Of a stretch of DNA of 53,816 nt, positions 1 to 8,398 are shown piece after piece; position 1 is the stretch's first letter, and each line of letters opens with the position of its first letter. Under the pieces are notes generated by a model. It did not search any database. It had not been told where the DNA came from and saw only the letters and a program-made list of their open reading frames with translations. Location: the NCBI RefSeq assembly GCF_003205575.1, contig NZ_PYBW01000074.1, positions 1 to 53,816 of the forward strand. The letters are read 5' to 3'. The position numbers and the translations under genes were made by a program. The DNA is from Streptomyces tateyamensis. GTDB taxonomy: Bacteria > Actinomycetota > Actinomycetes > Streptomycetales > Streptomycetaceae.

Positions 1-63
1 TTCTGAAACAACGACCCCCGCCCGGGAAGTCTTGTGGGTGGGTGCGGCCGATAGTTTCATAGT
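1..63 (+). other. 23S-5S rRNA internal spacer (3' part)
   Basis: Non-coding sequence directly upstream of the 5S gene. Its position fits the 23S-5S spacer of an rRNA operon whose 16S and 23S genes lie outside the window. No open frame or tRNA is seen here. Confidence 0.7.
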
Positions 64-182
64 GTTTCGGTGGTCATAGCGTGAGGGAAACGCCCGGTTA
101 CATTCCGAACCCGGAAGCTAAGCCTTACAGCGCCGATGGTACTGCAGGGGGGACCCTGTGGGAGAGTAGGACGCCGCCGAAC
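64..182 (+). rRNA. rrf: 5S ribosomal RNA
   Basis: About 119 nt beginning GTTTCGGTGGTCATAGCG and ending near ACGCCGCCGAAC. It has the conserved 5S core (CCGAACCCGGAAGCTAAGCC) and complementary ends that form helix I. The sequence closely resembles actinomycete 5S rRNA. It is the last gene of an rRNA operon and is followed at once by a strong terminator. Ends are set by helix I and may be off by 1-2 nt. Confidence 0.95.
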
Positions 183-191
183 AATCTTTCA

Positions 192-228
192 GAAGAAGCC
201 TCCAGCCTTTATGGCTGGGGGCTTCTTC
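192..228 (+). terminator. rRNA operon terminator
   Basis: A 16-bp stem (GAAGAAGCCTCCAGCC against GGCTGGGGGCTTCTTC, one T-G wobble) closes a 5-nt loop TTTAT, followed by GCGTTTTGGG. It sits 9 nt after the 5S gene. Confidence 0.9.
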
Positions 229-321
229 GCGTTTTGGGTGTGTACAGCCAAGCGTGCGCGGTTCGAGCAGTCTGTACCCGGCGACTGCGCGCGAGAATCT
301 TGACCCCGCCCGGCTGCAACT

Positions 322-358
322 CCCCGTTTCGGGGTTACCGTACAGATCGTCAGTACGG
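322..358. promoter_or_regulatory. Two inverted repeats upstream of the ABC ATPase gene
   Basis: CCCCG-TTT-CGGGG (322-334) is followed by CCGTAC-N9-GTACGG (338-343 and 353-358). The second has the spacing of an operator for a dimeric repressor and lies about 40 bp before the ABC ATPase start, so local control of that gene is plausible. No regulator gene is adjacent. Function is inferred only from symmetry and position. Confidence 0.4.
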
Positions 359-395
359 GGGAACGGCCATGGAGCCGAAGCGAAGGGGAGACGCG

Positions 396-1106
396 ATGAG
401 TGAGCAGCAGGGACGGGGCACCGCCACCACGCTGGCACCCATGGTAGAGGTCGAGGACGTCTGGCGCAGCTTCGGCAGCGGTCCGACCGCGGTGCACGCG
501 CTGCGTGGGGTCTCCTTCGCGGTCGGCCGGGGTGAGTTGACGGCGCTGCGCGGGCGCTCGGGCTCGGGCAAGACCACCCTGCTCAACCTGGTGGGCGGGC
601 TGGACGCGCCCACCTCGGGGCGGATCACTCTGGACGGAGCAGACCTGGCGGCCCTGGACGAGGCGGGCCGGCTGGCGTTGCGCCGGGACCGGATCGGCTT
701 CGTCTTCCAGTCCTTCGGGCTGATCCCGATCCTGTCTGCGGCGGAGAACGTCGGCGTGCCGATGCGGCTGCGCAAGGTGCCCGCCGAGCAGCGGGATGAG
801 CGGGTGGCGGCCCTCCTCAATCTGGTGGGCCTGGCCGAGCACACCCAGCAGCGGCCGACCGAGATGTCCGGGGGCCAGCAGCAGCGCGTCGCGATCGCCC
901 GGGCGCTGGCCAACGAGCCCGCGCTGATCATCGCGGACGAGCCGACCGGTCAGCTGGACTCGGAGACCGGCCGCTCGGTGATGGAACTGCTGCGCGAGGT
1001 GGTGCGGAGCGAGGGCGTGACCGTGCTGGTCGCCACCCACGACCCGCAGCTGATGGAGCTGGCGGACCGGGTGGTCGAGCTGCGCGACGGCCACATCGTG
1101 GAGTAG
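396..1106 (+). CDS. ABC transporter ATP-binding protein (LolD/MacB type)
   Basis: A 236-aa ATPase subunit that would power a membrane permease. The Walker A motif is GRSGSGKTT, the Q-loop lies in FVFQSFGLIP, the signature is MSGGQQQR, Walker B with the catalytic Glu is LIIADEPTGQLD, and the H-loop is ATHD. The ADEPTGQLD form and the short single domain match the LolD/MacB/FtsE-like class that works with FtsX-like permeases. The start at 396 is preferred over an in-frame ATG at 369 because AGGGGAG lies about 7 nt upstream. No permease gene follows: the next gene is an LppU-like protein, so its partner must be encoded elsewhere. Substrate unknown. Confidence 0.88.
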   Translation: MSEQQGRGTATTLAPMVEVEDVWRSFGSGPTAVHALRGVSFAVGRGELTALRGRSGSGKTTLLNLVGGLDAPTSGRITLDGADLAALDEAGRLALRRDRIGFVFQSFGLIPILSAAENVGVPMRLRKVPAEQRDERVAALLNLVGLAEHTQQRPTEMSGGQQQRVAIARALANEPALIIADEPTGQLDSETGRSVMELLREVVRSEGVTVLVATHDPQLMELADRVVELRDGHIVE

Positions 1107-1272
1107 CCGGCCGGCTGAGTAGTGGTCAGGGTGGATCACGATTGGGCAACTGATCGAGGATCGGGTCCGGTACGTCCTTATTCGGTTCTTACGAGCCCCG
1201 TGGCCCCGATAAAGTCGCGGTTCTAGCTGCGCTTCGCGGCCGCCACCATCAGCTCTTCACCGGGGGATCACC

Positions 1273-2148
1273 TTGTCCACTCCGCTGCCGACCGGCGCAT
1301 ACCCGCCTCCGCCCGCCCAGGGTTTCGGGCCGCCTGCCCAGGGTTTCGGACCGCCCGCCGACGCCTACCAGGCCCCGGCGGCCGGTCAGGCCCCGTACGG
1401 GTACGGCGGACTGCCCCAGCAGCAGGGTGCGCAGGCCGGCTGGCAGCAGCCGGTCCAGCAGCAGCCCTACCCCCAGGGCTACCAGCAGGGTTGGCCGGCC
1501 ACCGATGAGCAGGGCACGCTGCGCTGCCGGTTCTGCGGCTCGGTGCCTGCGGTCCAGGCGACCTTCTACGGGCACCAGGGTCTGCTGATCATCATGCGGT
1601 TCCTCAGCCGCAGCGGGCCGTTCTGCCGCGACTGCGGCATCGCCACCCACCGGCAGATGGTGGCCAACAGCCTCTGGCAGGGATGGTGGGGCCTGCTCTC
1701 CGCGCTGATCAACCCGCTCACCATGCTGCGGAACCTCCCGCAGCGCGCGAAGGTCAACAAGCTGCCCCCGCCGATGCCGGGCGGGCCGAGCGTGCCGATG
1801 AACCCGGGTCGCTCGCTCTTCCTGCGCCCGGCGATCCTCGGGCTGCTGGTTCCGGTGGTGGCGATTGGCCTGTTCGTCTACTCGTCCAAGCACGACCCGG
1901 ACTACGCCAAGGTCGGTGACTGCGTCCAGAACAAGGCGGGCGCGGTGTCGGCCGGGGTCGAGGACCGTCACCCCGACGTGCAGGTGATCAGCTGCTCCGA
2001 CCCCGCGGCCGAGGCCCGGGTGGTCGGAAAGCTGGACAACACCAGCTCGCCGAAGGTGGACTGCGAGAAGTTCGCGGATGCGGACGGCTACTACGTCAAG
2101 GAGGGGTCGGGCGGCTACACGCTCTGCCTGCACTTCCTCAAGCCGTAG
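1273..2148 (+). CDS. LppU/SCO3897-like zinc-ribbon membrane protein
   Basis: A 291-aa protein with a TTG start behind GGGGG. Residues 1-75 are rich in Pro, Gln, Gly and Tyr and contain a direct repeat of PAQGFGP. Next comes a C-x2-C ... C-x2-C zinc-ribbon-like segment (RCRFCGS, FCRDCG), a basic Pro-rich linker, and one membrane segment (about residues 194-211, AILGLLVPVVAIGLFVY). The C-terminal extracytoplasmic domain begins AKVGDCVQN and has several Cys (VGDCV, VISCSD, VDCEKF, TLCLHF), as in the LppU/SCO3897 family of actinomycetes. The family has no established biochemical role. It stands alone between two hairpins. Confidence 0.7.
   Translation: MSTPLPTGAYPPPPAQGFGPPAQGFGPPADAYQAPAAGQAPYGYGGLPQQQGAQAGWQQPVQQQPYPQGYQQGWPATDEQGTLRCRFCGSVPAVQATFYGHQGLLIIMRFLSRSGPFCRDCGIATHRQMVANSLWQGWWGLLSALINPLTMLRNLPQRAKVNKLPPPMPGGPSVPMNPGRSLFLRPAILGLLVPVVAIGLFVYSSKHDPDYAKVGDCVQNKAGAVSAGVEDRHPDVQVISCSDPAAEARVVGKLDNTSSPKVDCEKFADADGYYVKEGSGGYTLCLHFLKP
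1315..1356 (+). repeat. 21-bp tandem duplication in the LppU-like gene
   Basis: Two copies of a 21-bp unit (GCCCAGGGTTTCGG plus CCGCC), 1315-1335 and 1336-1356, encode AQGFGPP twice. They differ at two bases, consistent with a recent in-frame duplication. Confidence 0.8.
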
Positions 2149-2175
2149 TCGCAGCCCCCAGCGCCTCGCCTCGCC

Positions 2176-2203
2176 CCGCCCCGCCGACTCCTAGGCGGGG
2201 CGG
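2176..2203 (+). terminator. Hairpin after the LppU-like gene
   Basis: A 10-bp perfect stem, CCGCCCCGCC / GGCGGGGCGG, with an 8-nt loop, 27 nt after the stop codon. Confidence 0.75.
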
Positions 2204-2349
2204 TTGCGTCAAAAAGGCGCTAAATATGACTGTCGACCAGCCAGATCGAAGGCGAACGTCCCAGTACCCCGTAGTCTCGGGAGCGCGAGCGAGCGCGAAG
2301 AGCTGTCCGGGAACGGTCCCCGGACCGGGCCGGCTCAAGGACGGGACGC

Positions 2350-5070
2350 ATGGCACGCGGACGGCTGCGGATCTACCTGGGGGCGGCACCGGGGGTCGGG
2401 AAGACCTACGCGATGCTGGCCGAGGCGCACCGCAGGCTGTCCCGGGGGACGGACGTGGTGGTCGGCTTCGTGGAGACCCACAGCCGGGCCAACACCGCCG
2501 AACTGCTGCACGGCCTCGAGGCGGTGCCGCGCCGGGTGATGGAGCACCGGGGTGCCGAGTTCACCGAGCTCGACCTGGACGCGCTGCTGGCCCGCCGTCC
2601 GCAGGTGGCGCTGGTCGACGAGCTGGCCCACACCAACGTCCCGGGCTGCCGCCACGACAAGCGCTGGCAGGACGTCGAGGAACTGCTGGCGGCTGGGATC
2701 GACGTGATCTCCACCGTCAACATCCAGCACCTGGAGTCGCTGGGCGACGTGGTCGAGGGCATCACCGGGGTCCGCCAGCGCGAGACGGTGCCGGACGAGG
2801 TGGTGCGCCGGGCCGACCAGATTGAGCTTGTCGACATGTCGCCTCAGGCACTGCGCCGCCGGCTGGCGCACGGCAACGTGTACGCCCCGGAGAAGATCGA
2901 CGCCGCGCTCTCCAACTACTTCCGTCCGGGCAACCTGACGGCGCTGCGCGAGCTGGCGCTGCTGTGGACCGCCGACCGGGCGGACGAGTACCTGCAGACG
3001 TACCGGGCCGAGCACGGCATCGACAGCACCTGGCAGGCCCGGGAGCGGATCGTGGTCGGCCTGACCGGCGGGCCCGAGGGGGCCACGCTGATCCGGCGGG
3101 CGGCCCGGATCGCGGCCAAGGGCTCGGGCAGTGAACTGCTGGCGGTGCACATCGCCCGCTCCGACGGGCTGGCGGGTGCCGCCTCCCCGCAGGCGCTGAT
3201 CGAGCAGCGGGCCCTGGTGGAGAGCCTGGGCGGCAGCTTCCACACCGTGCTGGGGGACGACCCGGCACCGGCCCTGCTGGACTTCGCCCGCGGGGTCCAC
3301 GCGACCCAGATCGTGCTCGGCTCCAGCCGCCGCAAGGCCTGGCAGTACGCCTACGGTCCGGGGGTCGGCTCCACGGTGGCCCGCGACTCGGGCGACGTCG
3401 ACGTGCACATCGTCACCCACGAGCACGTGGCGCACGGGCGACGCCGGCGGATCCCGATCCGCAAGGTGACCGACCTGGGCCGGCCGCGGACCATCACCGG
3501 CTGGCTGATCGGGGTGGTCGGGCCGCCGCTGCTGGCGCTGCTGCTGACCCACCTGCACGGTCCCGGCCTGCCCGCCGACATGCTGCTGTTCCTGTCGGTG
3601 ACGGTGCTGGCGGCGCTGGTCGGCGGGCTGTTCCCGGCGATCGCCTCGGCGCTGGTCGGCTCGACCGCGCTGAACTACTACTTCACGCCGCCGATCCACA
3701 CCCTGTCCATCAACGACCCGCAGAACATCCTGGCGGTGGTGATCTTCACCGGTGTGGGCATCTCGGTGGCGACCGTGGTGGACGTGGCGGCCCGGCGCAC
3801 CCACGAGGCGGCCCGCAGCCAGGCCGAGGCGCAGACACTCAGCGCACTGGCGGGCACCGTGCTGCGTGGTGCTCCCGGCGGCGAGGGCCTGCTGAACGCA
3901 CTTCTGGACCAGGTCCGGGAGACCTTCCAGCAGGAGTCGGTGGCGCTGCTGGAACGGGCCGACGAGCACTCGCCCTGGCAGCCGGCCGCGACCGCCGGCA
4001 CCGGGGCCCCGGCCCGTCCGGAGGATGCCGACGTGGACGTGCCGGTGGGCGAGCACCTGGCCCTGGTGCTCCGCGGCCGGGTGCTGCCGGCCGCCGACCG
4101 CCGGCTGCTGGGCGCCTTCGCGGTGCAGGCCGCGGTGCTGCTGGAGCGTCGCCGACTGGCCAAGGAGGCGGCCGCGGCCCGCCGCCAGGCCGAGGGCAAC
4201 CGGATCCGTACCGCCCTGCTGGCGGCGGTCTCGCACGACCTGCGCACTCCGCTGGCCGGGATCAAGGCGGCGGTCTCCTCGCTGCGCGCCGAGGACGTGG
4301 AGTGGGACCCGGCCGACGAGGCCGAGCTGCTGGCCGGGATCGAGGCCGGTGCCGACCGACTGGACCACCTGATCAACAACCTGCTGGACATGAGCCGGCT
4401 GCAGACCGGCACGGTGACCCCGCTGATCCAGGAGGTGGACCTGGACGAGGTGGTGCCGATGGCGCTCGGCGGGGTGCCCTCGGGGGCGGTGCGGCTGGAC
4501 ATCCCGGAGCACCTGCCGATGGTGCCGGCCGACGCGGGGCTGCTGGAGCGGGCGCTAGCCAACTTGGTCGAGAACGCCGTGAAGTACAGCCCGGTGGACC
4601 AGAAGGTGCTGGTCAAGGCCGATGCACTGGACCTGCCGGCCGGTCCCGGCCGGGTCGAGGTGCGGGTGGTGGACCGCGGTCCCGGGGTGCCGGAGGAGGC
4701 CCGGGAACGGATCTTCGCGCCGTTCCAGCGCTACGGCGACGCGCCGCGCGGCGCCGGGGTGGGCCTGGGCCTGGCGGTGGCCCGGGGCTTCGTGGAGTCG
4801 ATGGGCGGCACGCTGACGGCCGAGGACACCCCCGGCGGCGGCCTGACCATGGTGGTCTCGCTGCCCGTCGTCGAGCGCCGGCCCGAGCCGCCGGAGCCGA
4901 CCGAGCCGACCGTGCCAACCGAGTCGCCGGAGCAGCCCGAGCAGCCCGAGCAGCCCGAGCAGCCCAAGTCCGACCAGTCCGCGTCCGACCAGCCTGAGCC
5001 GCCTGCGGCGGAGCGTCCCCAGAACAACCAGAACAACCCACTCGCCCCCCGAAAGGCGGAGCTCGCATGA
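2350..5070 (+). CDS. kdpD: Sensor histidine kinase KdpD
   Basis: A 906-aa membrane sensor kinase that monitors potassium/turgor and phosphorylates KdpE. The order is: KdpD N-terminal domain with Walker A-like GAAPGVGKT (K18), a Usp-like domain (about 230-350), four membrane segments (about 383-480), a GAF-like linker, a HisKA H-box SHDLRTPL (phosphorylated His about 629), N-box NLVENAVKYSP (about 738), and G boxes DRGPGVP and GVGLGLAV. After the kinase core there is an unusual roughly 55-residue tail rich in Pro, Glu and Gln with PEQ repeats. RBS AAGGACGGG precedes the ATG. It overlaps kdpE by 4 bp. No kdpFABC genes lie upstream in this window, where they are usually found. Confidence 0.95.
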   Translation: MARGRLRIYLGAAPGVGKTYAMLAEAHRRLSRGTDVVVGFVETHSRANTAELLHGLEAVPRRVMEHRGAEFTELDLDALLARRPQVALVDELAHTNVPGCRHDKRWQDVEELLAAGIDVISTVNIQHLESLGDVVEGITGVRQRETVPDEVVRRADQIELVDMSPQALRRRLAHGNVYAPEKIDAALSNYFRPGNLTALRELALLWTADRADEYLQTYRAEHGIDSTWQARERIVVGLTGGPEGATLIRRAARIAAKGSGSELLAVHIARSDGLAGAASPQALIEQRALVESLGGSFHTVLGDDPAPALLDFARGVHATQIVLGSSRRKAWQYAYGPGVGSTVARDSGDVDVHIVTHEHVAHGRRRRIPIRKVTDLGRPRTITGWLIGVVGPPLLALLLTHLHGPGLPADMLLFLSVTVLAALVGGLFPAIASALVGSTALNYYFTPPIHTLSINDPQNILAVVIFTGVGISVATVVDVAARRTHEAARSQAEAQTLSALAGTVLRGAPGGEGLLNALLDQVRETFQQESVALLERADEHSPWQPAATAGTGAPARPEDADVDVPVGEHLALVLRGRVLPAADRRLLGAFAVQAAVLLERRRLAKEAAAARRQAEGNRIRTALLAAVSHDLRTPLAGIKAAVSSLRAEDVEWDPADEAELLAGIEAGADRLDHLINNLLDMSRLQTGTVTPLIQEVDLDEVVPMALGGVPSGAVRLDIPEHLPMVPADAGLLERALANLVENAVKYSPVDQKVLVKADALDLPAGPGRVEVRVVDRGPGVPEEARERIFAPFQRYGDAPRGAGVGLGLAVARGFVESMGGTLTAEDTPGGGLTMVVSLPVVERRPEPPEPTEPTVPTESPEQPEQPEQPEQPKSDQSASDQPEPPAAERPQNNQNNPLAPRKAELA
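4930..4965 (+). repeat. Four 9-bp tandem repeats in the kdpD 3' end
   Basis: GAGCAGCCC occurs four times without interruption and encodes EQP x4 in the C-terminal tail of KdpD. The 9-bp unit keeps frame if the copy number changes. Confidence 0.85.
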
Positions 5071-5747
5071 CCCGGGTCCTCGTCGTGGACGACGAACCGC
5101 AGATCGTCCGCGCCCTGGTGATCAACCTCAAGGCGCGCAAGTACGAGGTGGACGCGGCGCACGACGGCGCCGGCGCGCTGGAGCTGGCCGCGGCCCGGCA
5201 CCCCGACGTGGTGGTGCTCGACCTGGGCCTTCCCGACATGGACGGGGTCGAGGTGATCAGGGGCCTGCGCGGCTGGACCCGGGTGCCGATCATCGTGCTG
5301 TCCGCCCGGCACGCCTCGGACGAGAAGGTGGAGGCGCTGGACGCGGGGGCCGACGACTACGTGACCAAGCCGTTCGGCATGGACGAGCTGCTGGCCCGGA
5401 TGCGGGCCGCGGTGCGCCGGGCCGAGCCGGTGGCCGGCGAGGACGACTCGCTGGTGACCACCGAGGCGTTCACCGTCGACCTGGCGGCCAAGAAGGTCAA
5501 CCGGGACGGCGCGGACGTCCGCCTCACTCCGACCGAGTGGCACCTGCTGGAGGTGCTGGTGCGCAACGCCGGCCGGCTGGTCAGCCAGACCCAGCTGCTG
5601 CAGGAGGTCTGGGGTCCGGCCTACCGCACCGAGACCAACTACCTGCGGGTCTACCTGGCCCAGCTGCGCCGCAAGCTCGAGCTGGACCCCTCGCCCCCCC
5701 GCCACTTCATCACCGAGGCAGGCATGGGCTACCGCTTCGAACCGTGA
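5067..5747 (+). CDS. kdpE: Response regulator KdpE (OmpR family)
   Basis: A 226-aa DNA-binding response regulator, partner of KdpD. The receiver domain begins RVLVVDDEPQI, with the phosphoacceptor Asp about residue 52 (VVLDLGLPDMDG) and conserved Lys about 101 (VTKPFG). The C-terminal winged helix runs from about 130 to the end (LTPTEWHLLEVLVRNAGRLV ... YLRVYLAQLRRKLE ... GMGYRF). It starts at an ATGA overlap with kdpD, so translation is coupled. Its usual target, the kdpFABC promoter, is not in the window. Confidence 0.95.
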   Translation: MTRVLVVDDEPQIVRALVINLKARKYEVDAAHDGAGALELAAARHPDVVVLDLGLPDMDGVEVIRGLRGWTRVPIIVLSARHASDEKVEALDAGADDYVTKPFGMDELLARMRAAVRRAEPVAGEDDSLVTTEAFTVDLAAKKVNRDGADVRLTPTEWHLLEVLVRNAGRLVSQTQLLQEVWGPAYRTETNYLRVYLAQLRRKLELDPSPPRHFITEAGMGYRFEP

Positions 5748-5831
5748 TCCGCCGGAGTGACGGCACTCCACGGGCGCCCCACAGCACCCCACGGCGCCTC
5801 ACGGGCTCCTCGCGGCGGGGGGTGCAGCCGG

Positions 5832-5843
5832 TACCCTTCCGGC
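5832..5843 (+). promoter_or_regulatory. Leaderless-type -10 before the OB-fold gene
   Basis: TACCCT (5832-5837) is followed by 6 nt and the ATG at 5844. There is no convincing Shine-Dalgarno sequence, so the mRNA probably begins at or next to the start codon. Confidence 0.4.
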
Positions 5844-6251
5844 ATGAGTGGTAACAGCAGCGACCAGCGGCCGGGCCGCCTGCGTCGGATGCTCGCCCGG
5901 TTCGCCGCCGGGCCCGAGCAGCCGCAGGCGGCCCGGCCGCACCCGGACGCGGGGGAGGCCGACAGCACCCCGATCGCCCAGGCGGGTGATCGCGAGGAGG
6001 TGACCGTCGCCGGCGTCCTGCGCACCGTCACGGTCCGTCCGCGCGCGGGTGTGCCGGCCCTGGAGGCCGAGCTCTTCGACGGGACGGACGCGTTGGACGT
6101 GGTCTGGCTCGGTCGCCGCTCGATCGCCGGGATAGAGTCCGGCCGCCGGCTCACCGCCAGTGGCCGGGTCAGCCTCGCACGCGGGCGTCGCGTGCTCTTC
6201 AACCCTCGCTACGAGCTGCGTCCGGTGGGACAGGGGAGCGATCACCAGTGA
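5844..6251 (+). CDS. OB-fold nucleic-acid-binding-domain protein
   Basis: A small 135-aa protein. After a basic Pro-rich N-terminus, residues about 45-135 form a compact beta-rich domain (EEVTVAGVLRTVTVRP ... LEAELFDGTDALDVVWLGRR ... LTASGRVS ... LFNPRYEL), the pattern of tRNA_anti-like OB folds. It overlaps the DUF3159 gene by GTGA. The order OB-fold, DUF3159, ceoC, ceoB matches the Mycobacterium tuberculosis Rv2694c-Rv2691 neighbourhood, which supports the call. No biochemical function is established. Confidence 0.75.
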   Translation: MSGNSSDQRPGRLRRMLARFAAGPEQPQAARPHPDAGEADSTPIAQAGDREEVTVAGVLRTVTVRPRAGVPALEAELFDGTDALDVVWLGRRSIAGIESGRRLTASGRVSLARGRRVLFNPRYELRPVGQGSDHQ

Positions 6252-6979
6252 CCGAACAGCCCACTGCGGTGGAGGCCACCGCGACCACGGAGCCGGCCGA
6301 GACGGCCGAGCAGGTGGCCGCGCGCGAGCAGCAGGCCACCCGGGAGGCGGCCGACTCGATCATGACGGCCTTCGGCGGGGTCCGGGGCATGATCGACATC
6401 ACCCTGCCGAGCCTGGTCTTCATCGTCACCTTCAACCTCACCCACAACGTGGCCGACGCCGCCTGGGGGGCGCTCGGACTGAGCGCCGTCCTCGTGGTGC
6501 TGCGGCTGCTGCGGCGGGAGAGCCTGCAGCACGCCTTCAGCGGGGTCTTCGGGGTGGCGATCGGCGCCTGGATCTCGATGAAGACCGGCAAGGCGGAGAA
6601 CTTCTACCTGCCGGGCCTGCTCTGGAACGTCGGCTACTGCGTGGCCCTGGCGATCTCCGCGCTGGTCCGCTGGCCGCTGATCGGCCTGTCGCTGGGCCCG
6701 GTGACCGGTGAGATGTTCACCTGGCGCACCCAGAACCCGGGCCGACTGGCCGCCTACACCAAGGCCACCTGGGCCTGGGTGGTGATCATGGGCCTGAAGC
6801 CGCTGATCCTCTTCCCGCTCTACTTCACCCACAACGTCAACCTGCTGGGCTGGCTGAAGGTGGCGCTGGGCATCCCGCCGCTGGTGCTGGCGATGTACGT
6901 GACCTGGCGGATCCTGCTCACCGCGCCGCCGCCGATCAAGGCGGAGCTCCCGCAGGACGAGGACGAGGAGCGGTCCTGA
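6248..6979 (+). CDS. DUF3159 membrane protein
   Basis: A 243-aa integral membrane protein with an Ala/Glu/Thr-rich cytoplasmic N-terminus (about 45 residues), then five or six hydrophobic segments (SLVFIVTFNL, GALGLSAVLVVLRLL, VFGVAIGAWIS, LLWNVGYCVALAISALV, WAWVVIMGLKPLILFPLYF, LGIPPLVLAMYVTWRIL). It ends in an acidic tail. This layout and context match DUF3159, a family conserved beside trkA/ceo genes in actinobacteria. The GTG start overlaps the stop of the OB-fold gene. A link to ion homeostasis is suggested only by its neighbours. Confidence 0.85.
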   Translation: MTEQPTAVEATATTEPAETAEQVAAREQQATREAADSIMTAFGGVRGMIDITLPSLVFIVTFNLTHNVADAAWGALGLSAVLVVLRLLRRESLQHAFSGVFGVAIGAWISMKTGKAENFYLPGLLWNVGYCVALAISALVRWPLIGLSLGPVTGEMFTWRTQNPGRLAAYTKATWAWVVIMGLKPLILFPLYFTHNVNLLGWLKVALGIPPLVLAMYVTWRILLTAPPPIKAELPQDEDEERS

Positions 6980-6985
6980 CGCACC

Positions 6986-7021
6986 GGTGGGCCGGTACCC
7001 CCACAGGGGTACCGGCCCACC
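6986..7021. terminator. Bidirectional terminator between convergent genes
   Basis: A perfect 16-bp stem, GGTGGGCCGGTACCCC / GGGGTACCGGCCCACC, with loop CACA. It lies between the ends of the DUF3159 gene (+) and the second trkA gene (-), so it can serve both. Confidence 0.9.
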
Positions 7022-7037
7022 GTCGTGTCCGCCGGGG

Positions 7038-7703
7038 CTACCGGGCGCCGGCCGAGAGCAGCGCCTCCAGCTCCTCCTCGCGCTCCTGCGCGGCCACGAA
7101 GAGCAGCTCGTCGCCGCCCTGCAGGACGTCGTCGCGGCCCGGCACCAGCACCCGGCCGCCGCGGATGATGGTCACCAGCGCGGTGTCGCCCGGCCAGGTG
7201 ACCCCGCCCACCTGGGTGCCGACCAGCTGGGCGTCCTCCGCCAGGGTCAGCTCGACCAGGTTGGCGTTGCCCTGGCTGAACCGCATCAGCCGGACCAGGT
7301 CGCCGACGCTGACGGCCTCCTCGACCAGCGCGGACATCAGGCGCGGGGTGGAGACCGCCACGTCCACGCCCCAGGACTCGTTGAAGAGCCACTCATTCTT
7401 GGGGTTGTTCACCCGGGCGACCACCCGCGGCACCCCGTACTCGGTCTTGGCCAGCAGCGAGACGACCAGGTTGACCTTGTCGTCACCGGTGGCCGCGATC
7501 ACCACGTGGCAGCGCTGCAGCGCGGCCTCGTCCAGCGAGGTGATCTCGCAGGCGTCGGCCAGCAGCCACTCGGCCATCGGCACCCGCTCCACCGAGATGG
7601 AGTTGGGGTTCTTGTCCACGAGCAGCACCTCGTGGCCGTTCTCCAGCAGCTCGCCGGCGATCGACCGGCCGACGGCGCCCGCACCCGCAATCGCGACCCG
7701 CAT
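7038..7703 (-). CDS. trkA: TrkA-family potassium uptake subunit (CeoC-like)
   Basis: A 221-aa peripheral subunit that gates potassium transport in response to NAD(H) or other nucleotides. The RCK_N Rossmann domain starts MRVAIAGAGAVGRSIAGELL (GxGxxG) and has the acidic residue at the end of beta-2 (VLLVDKN). The C-terminal RCK_C domain (about 140-221) contains LVGTQVGGVTWPGDTALVTIIRGGRVLVPGRDDVL. It is the second gene of a pair whose start overlaps the stop of the first by one base (TGATG). A long upstream in-frame extension is out of place because it runs antiparallel through the first trkA gene. Confidence 0.9.
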   Translation of the reverse strand: MRVAIAGAGAVGRSIAGELLENGHEVLLVDKNPNSISVERVPMAEWLLADACEITSLDEAALQRCHVVIAATGDDKVNLVVSLLAKTEYGVPRVVARVNNPKNEWLFNESWGVDVAVSTPRLMSALVEEAVSVGDLVRLMRFSQGNANLVELTLAEDAQLVGTQVGGVTWPGDTALVTIIRGGRVLVPGRDDVLQGGDELLFVAAQEREEELEALLSAGAR

Positions 7704-8398
7704 CAGTTCGCCTCCTTCGAGCCGTTCGCGGCCGAGCCGTTCGACTCCGGGCCCTTCGAGAACGCCGCCTCGACGGCGGCCAGATCGGCCCGGCGCAGCA
7801 TCACCTGCACCAGGTCGCCCTCCTGCACCACCATCTGGGCGGTGGGCAGCACGCCCTCGCCCAGCCGGGTGACGAAGGCGATCCGGGCCCCGGCGGCCTG
7901 CTCCAGGTCGGCCAGCGGGTGGCCGACCCAGGACGGGTGGAACGCCACCTCGGCCAACTGGACGGTGCCGCTGGGGTCCTGCCAGAGCGGCTCGGCGCCG
8001 GCCGGCAGCAGGCGGCGCAGCATCTGGTCGGCGGTCCACCGCACGGTGGCCACGGTCGGGATGCCCAGGCGCTGGTAGACCTCGGCGCGGCGGGGGTCGT
8101 AGATCCGGGCCGCGACGTGCTCGACGCCGAAGTTCTCCCGGGCCACCCGGGCCGCGATGATGTTGGAGTTGTCGCCGCTGCTGACCGCAGCGAAGGCGCC
8201 GGCCTCCTCGATGCCGGCTTCGCGCAGGGTGTCCTGGTCGAAGCCGACGCCGGTGACCCGGCGGCCGTTGAAGCCGGAGCCGAGGCGGCGGAAGGCGGTG
8301 GGGTCCTGGTCGACCACGGCCACCGAGTGGCCCTGCTTCTCCAGGGCGCGGGCGAGCGCGGATCCGACCCGCCCGCAGCCCATGATCACGATGTGCAC
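7703..8398 (-). CDS. trkA: TrkA-family potassium uptake subunit (CeoB-like)
   Basis: A 231-aa NAD-binding subunit, first gene of the tandem pair. The N-terminus MHIVIMGCGRVGSALARAL carries GxGxxG and VAVVDQD. The C-terminal RCK_C-like domain is HPLADLEQAAGARIAFVTRLGEGVLPTAQMVVQEGDLVQVML. The GTG start has GAGG upstream. Adjacent ceoB/ceoC paralogues probably assemble into a hetero-oligomeric gating ring. The TrkH/TrkG-type membrane subunit is not in the window. Confidence 0.9.
   Translation of the reverse strand: MHIVIMGCGRVGSALARALEKQGHSVAVVDQDPTAFRRLGSGFNGRRVTGVGFDQDTLREAGIEEAGAFAAVSSGDNSNIIAARVARENFGVEHVAARIYDPRRAEVYQRLGIPTVATVRWTADQMLRRLLPAGAEPLWQDPSGTVQLAEVAFHPSWVGHPLADLEQAAGARIAFVTRLGEGVLPTAQMVVQEGDLVQVMLRRADLAAVEAAFSKGPESNGSAANGSKEAN

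Noticed and set aside
4930..4965. Regulatory repeat array in kdpD
   Set aside because: The 9-bp units are in frame inside the coding region and simply encode EQP; protein-level explanation is enough.
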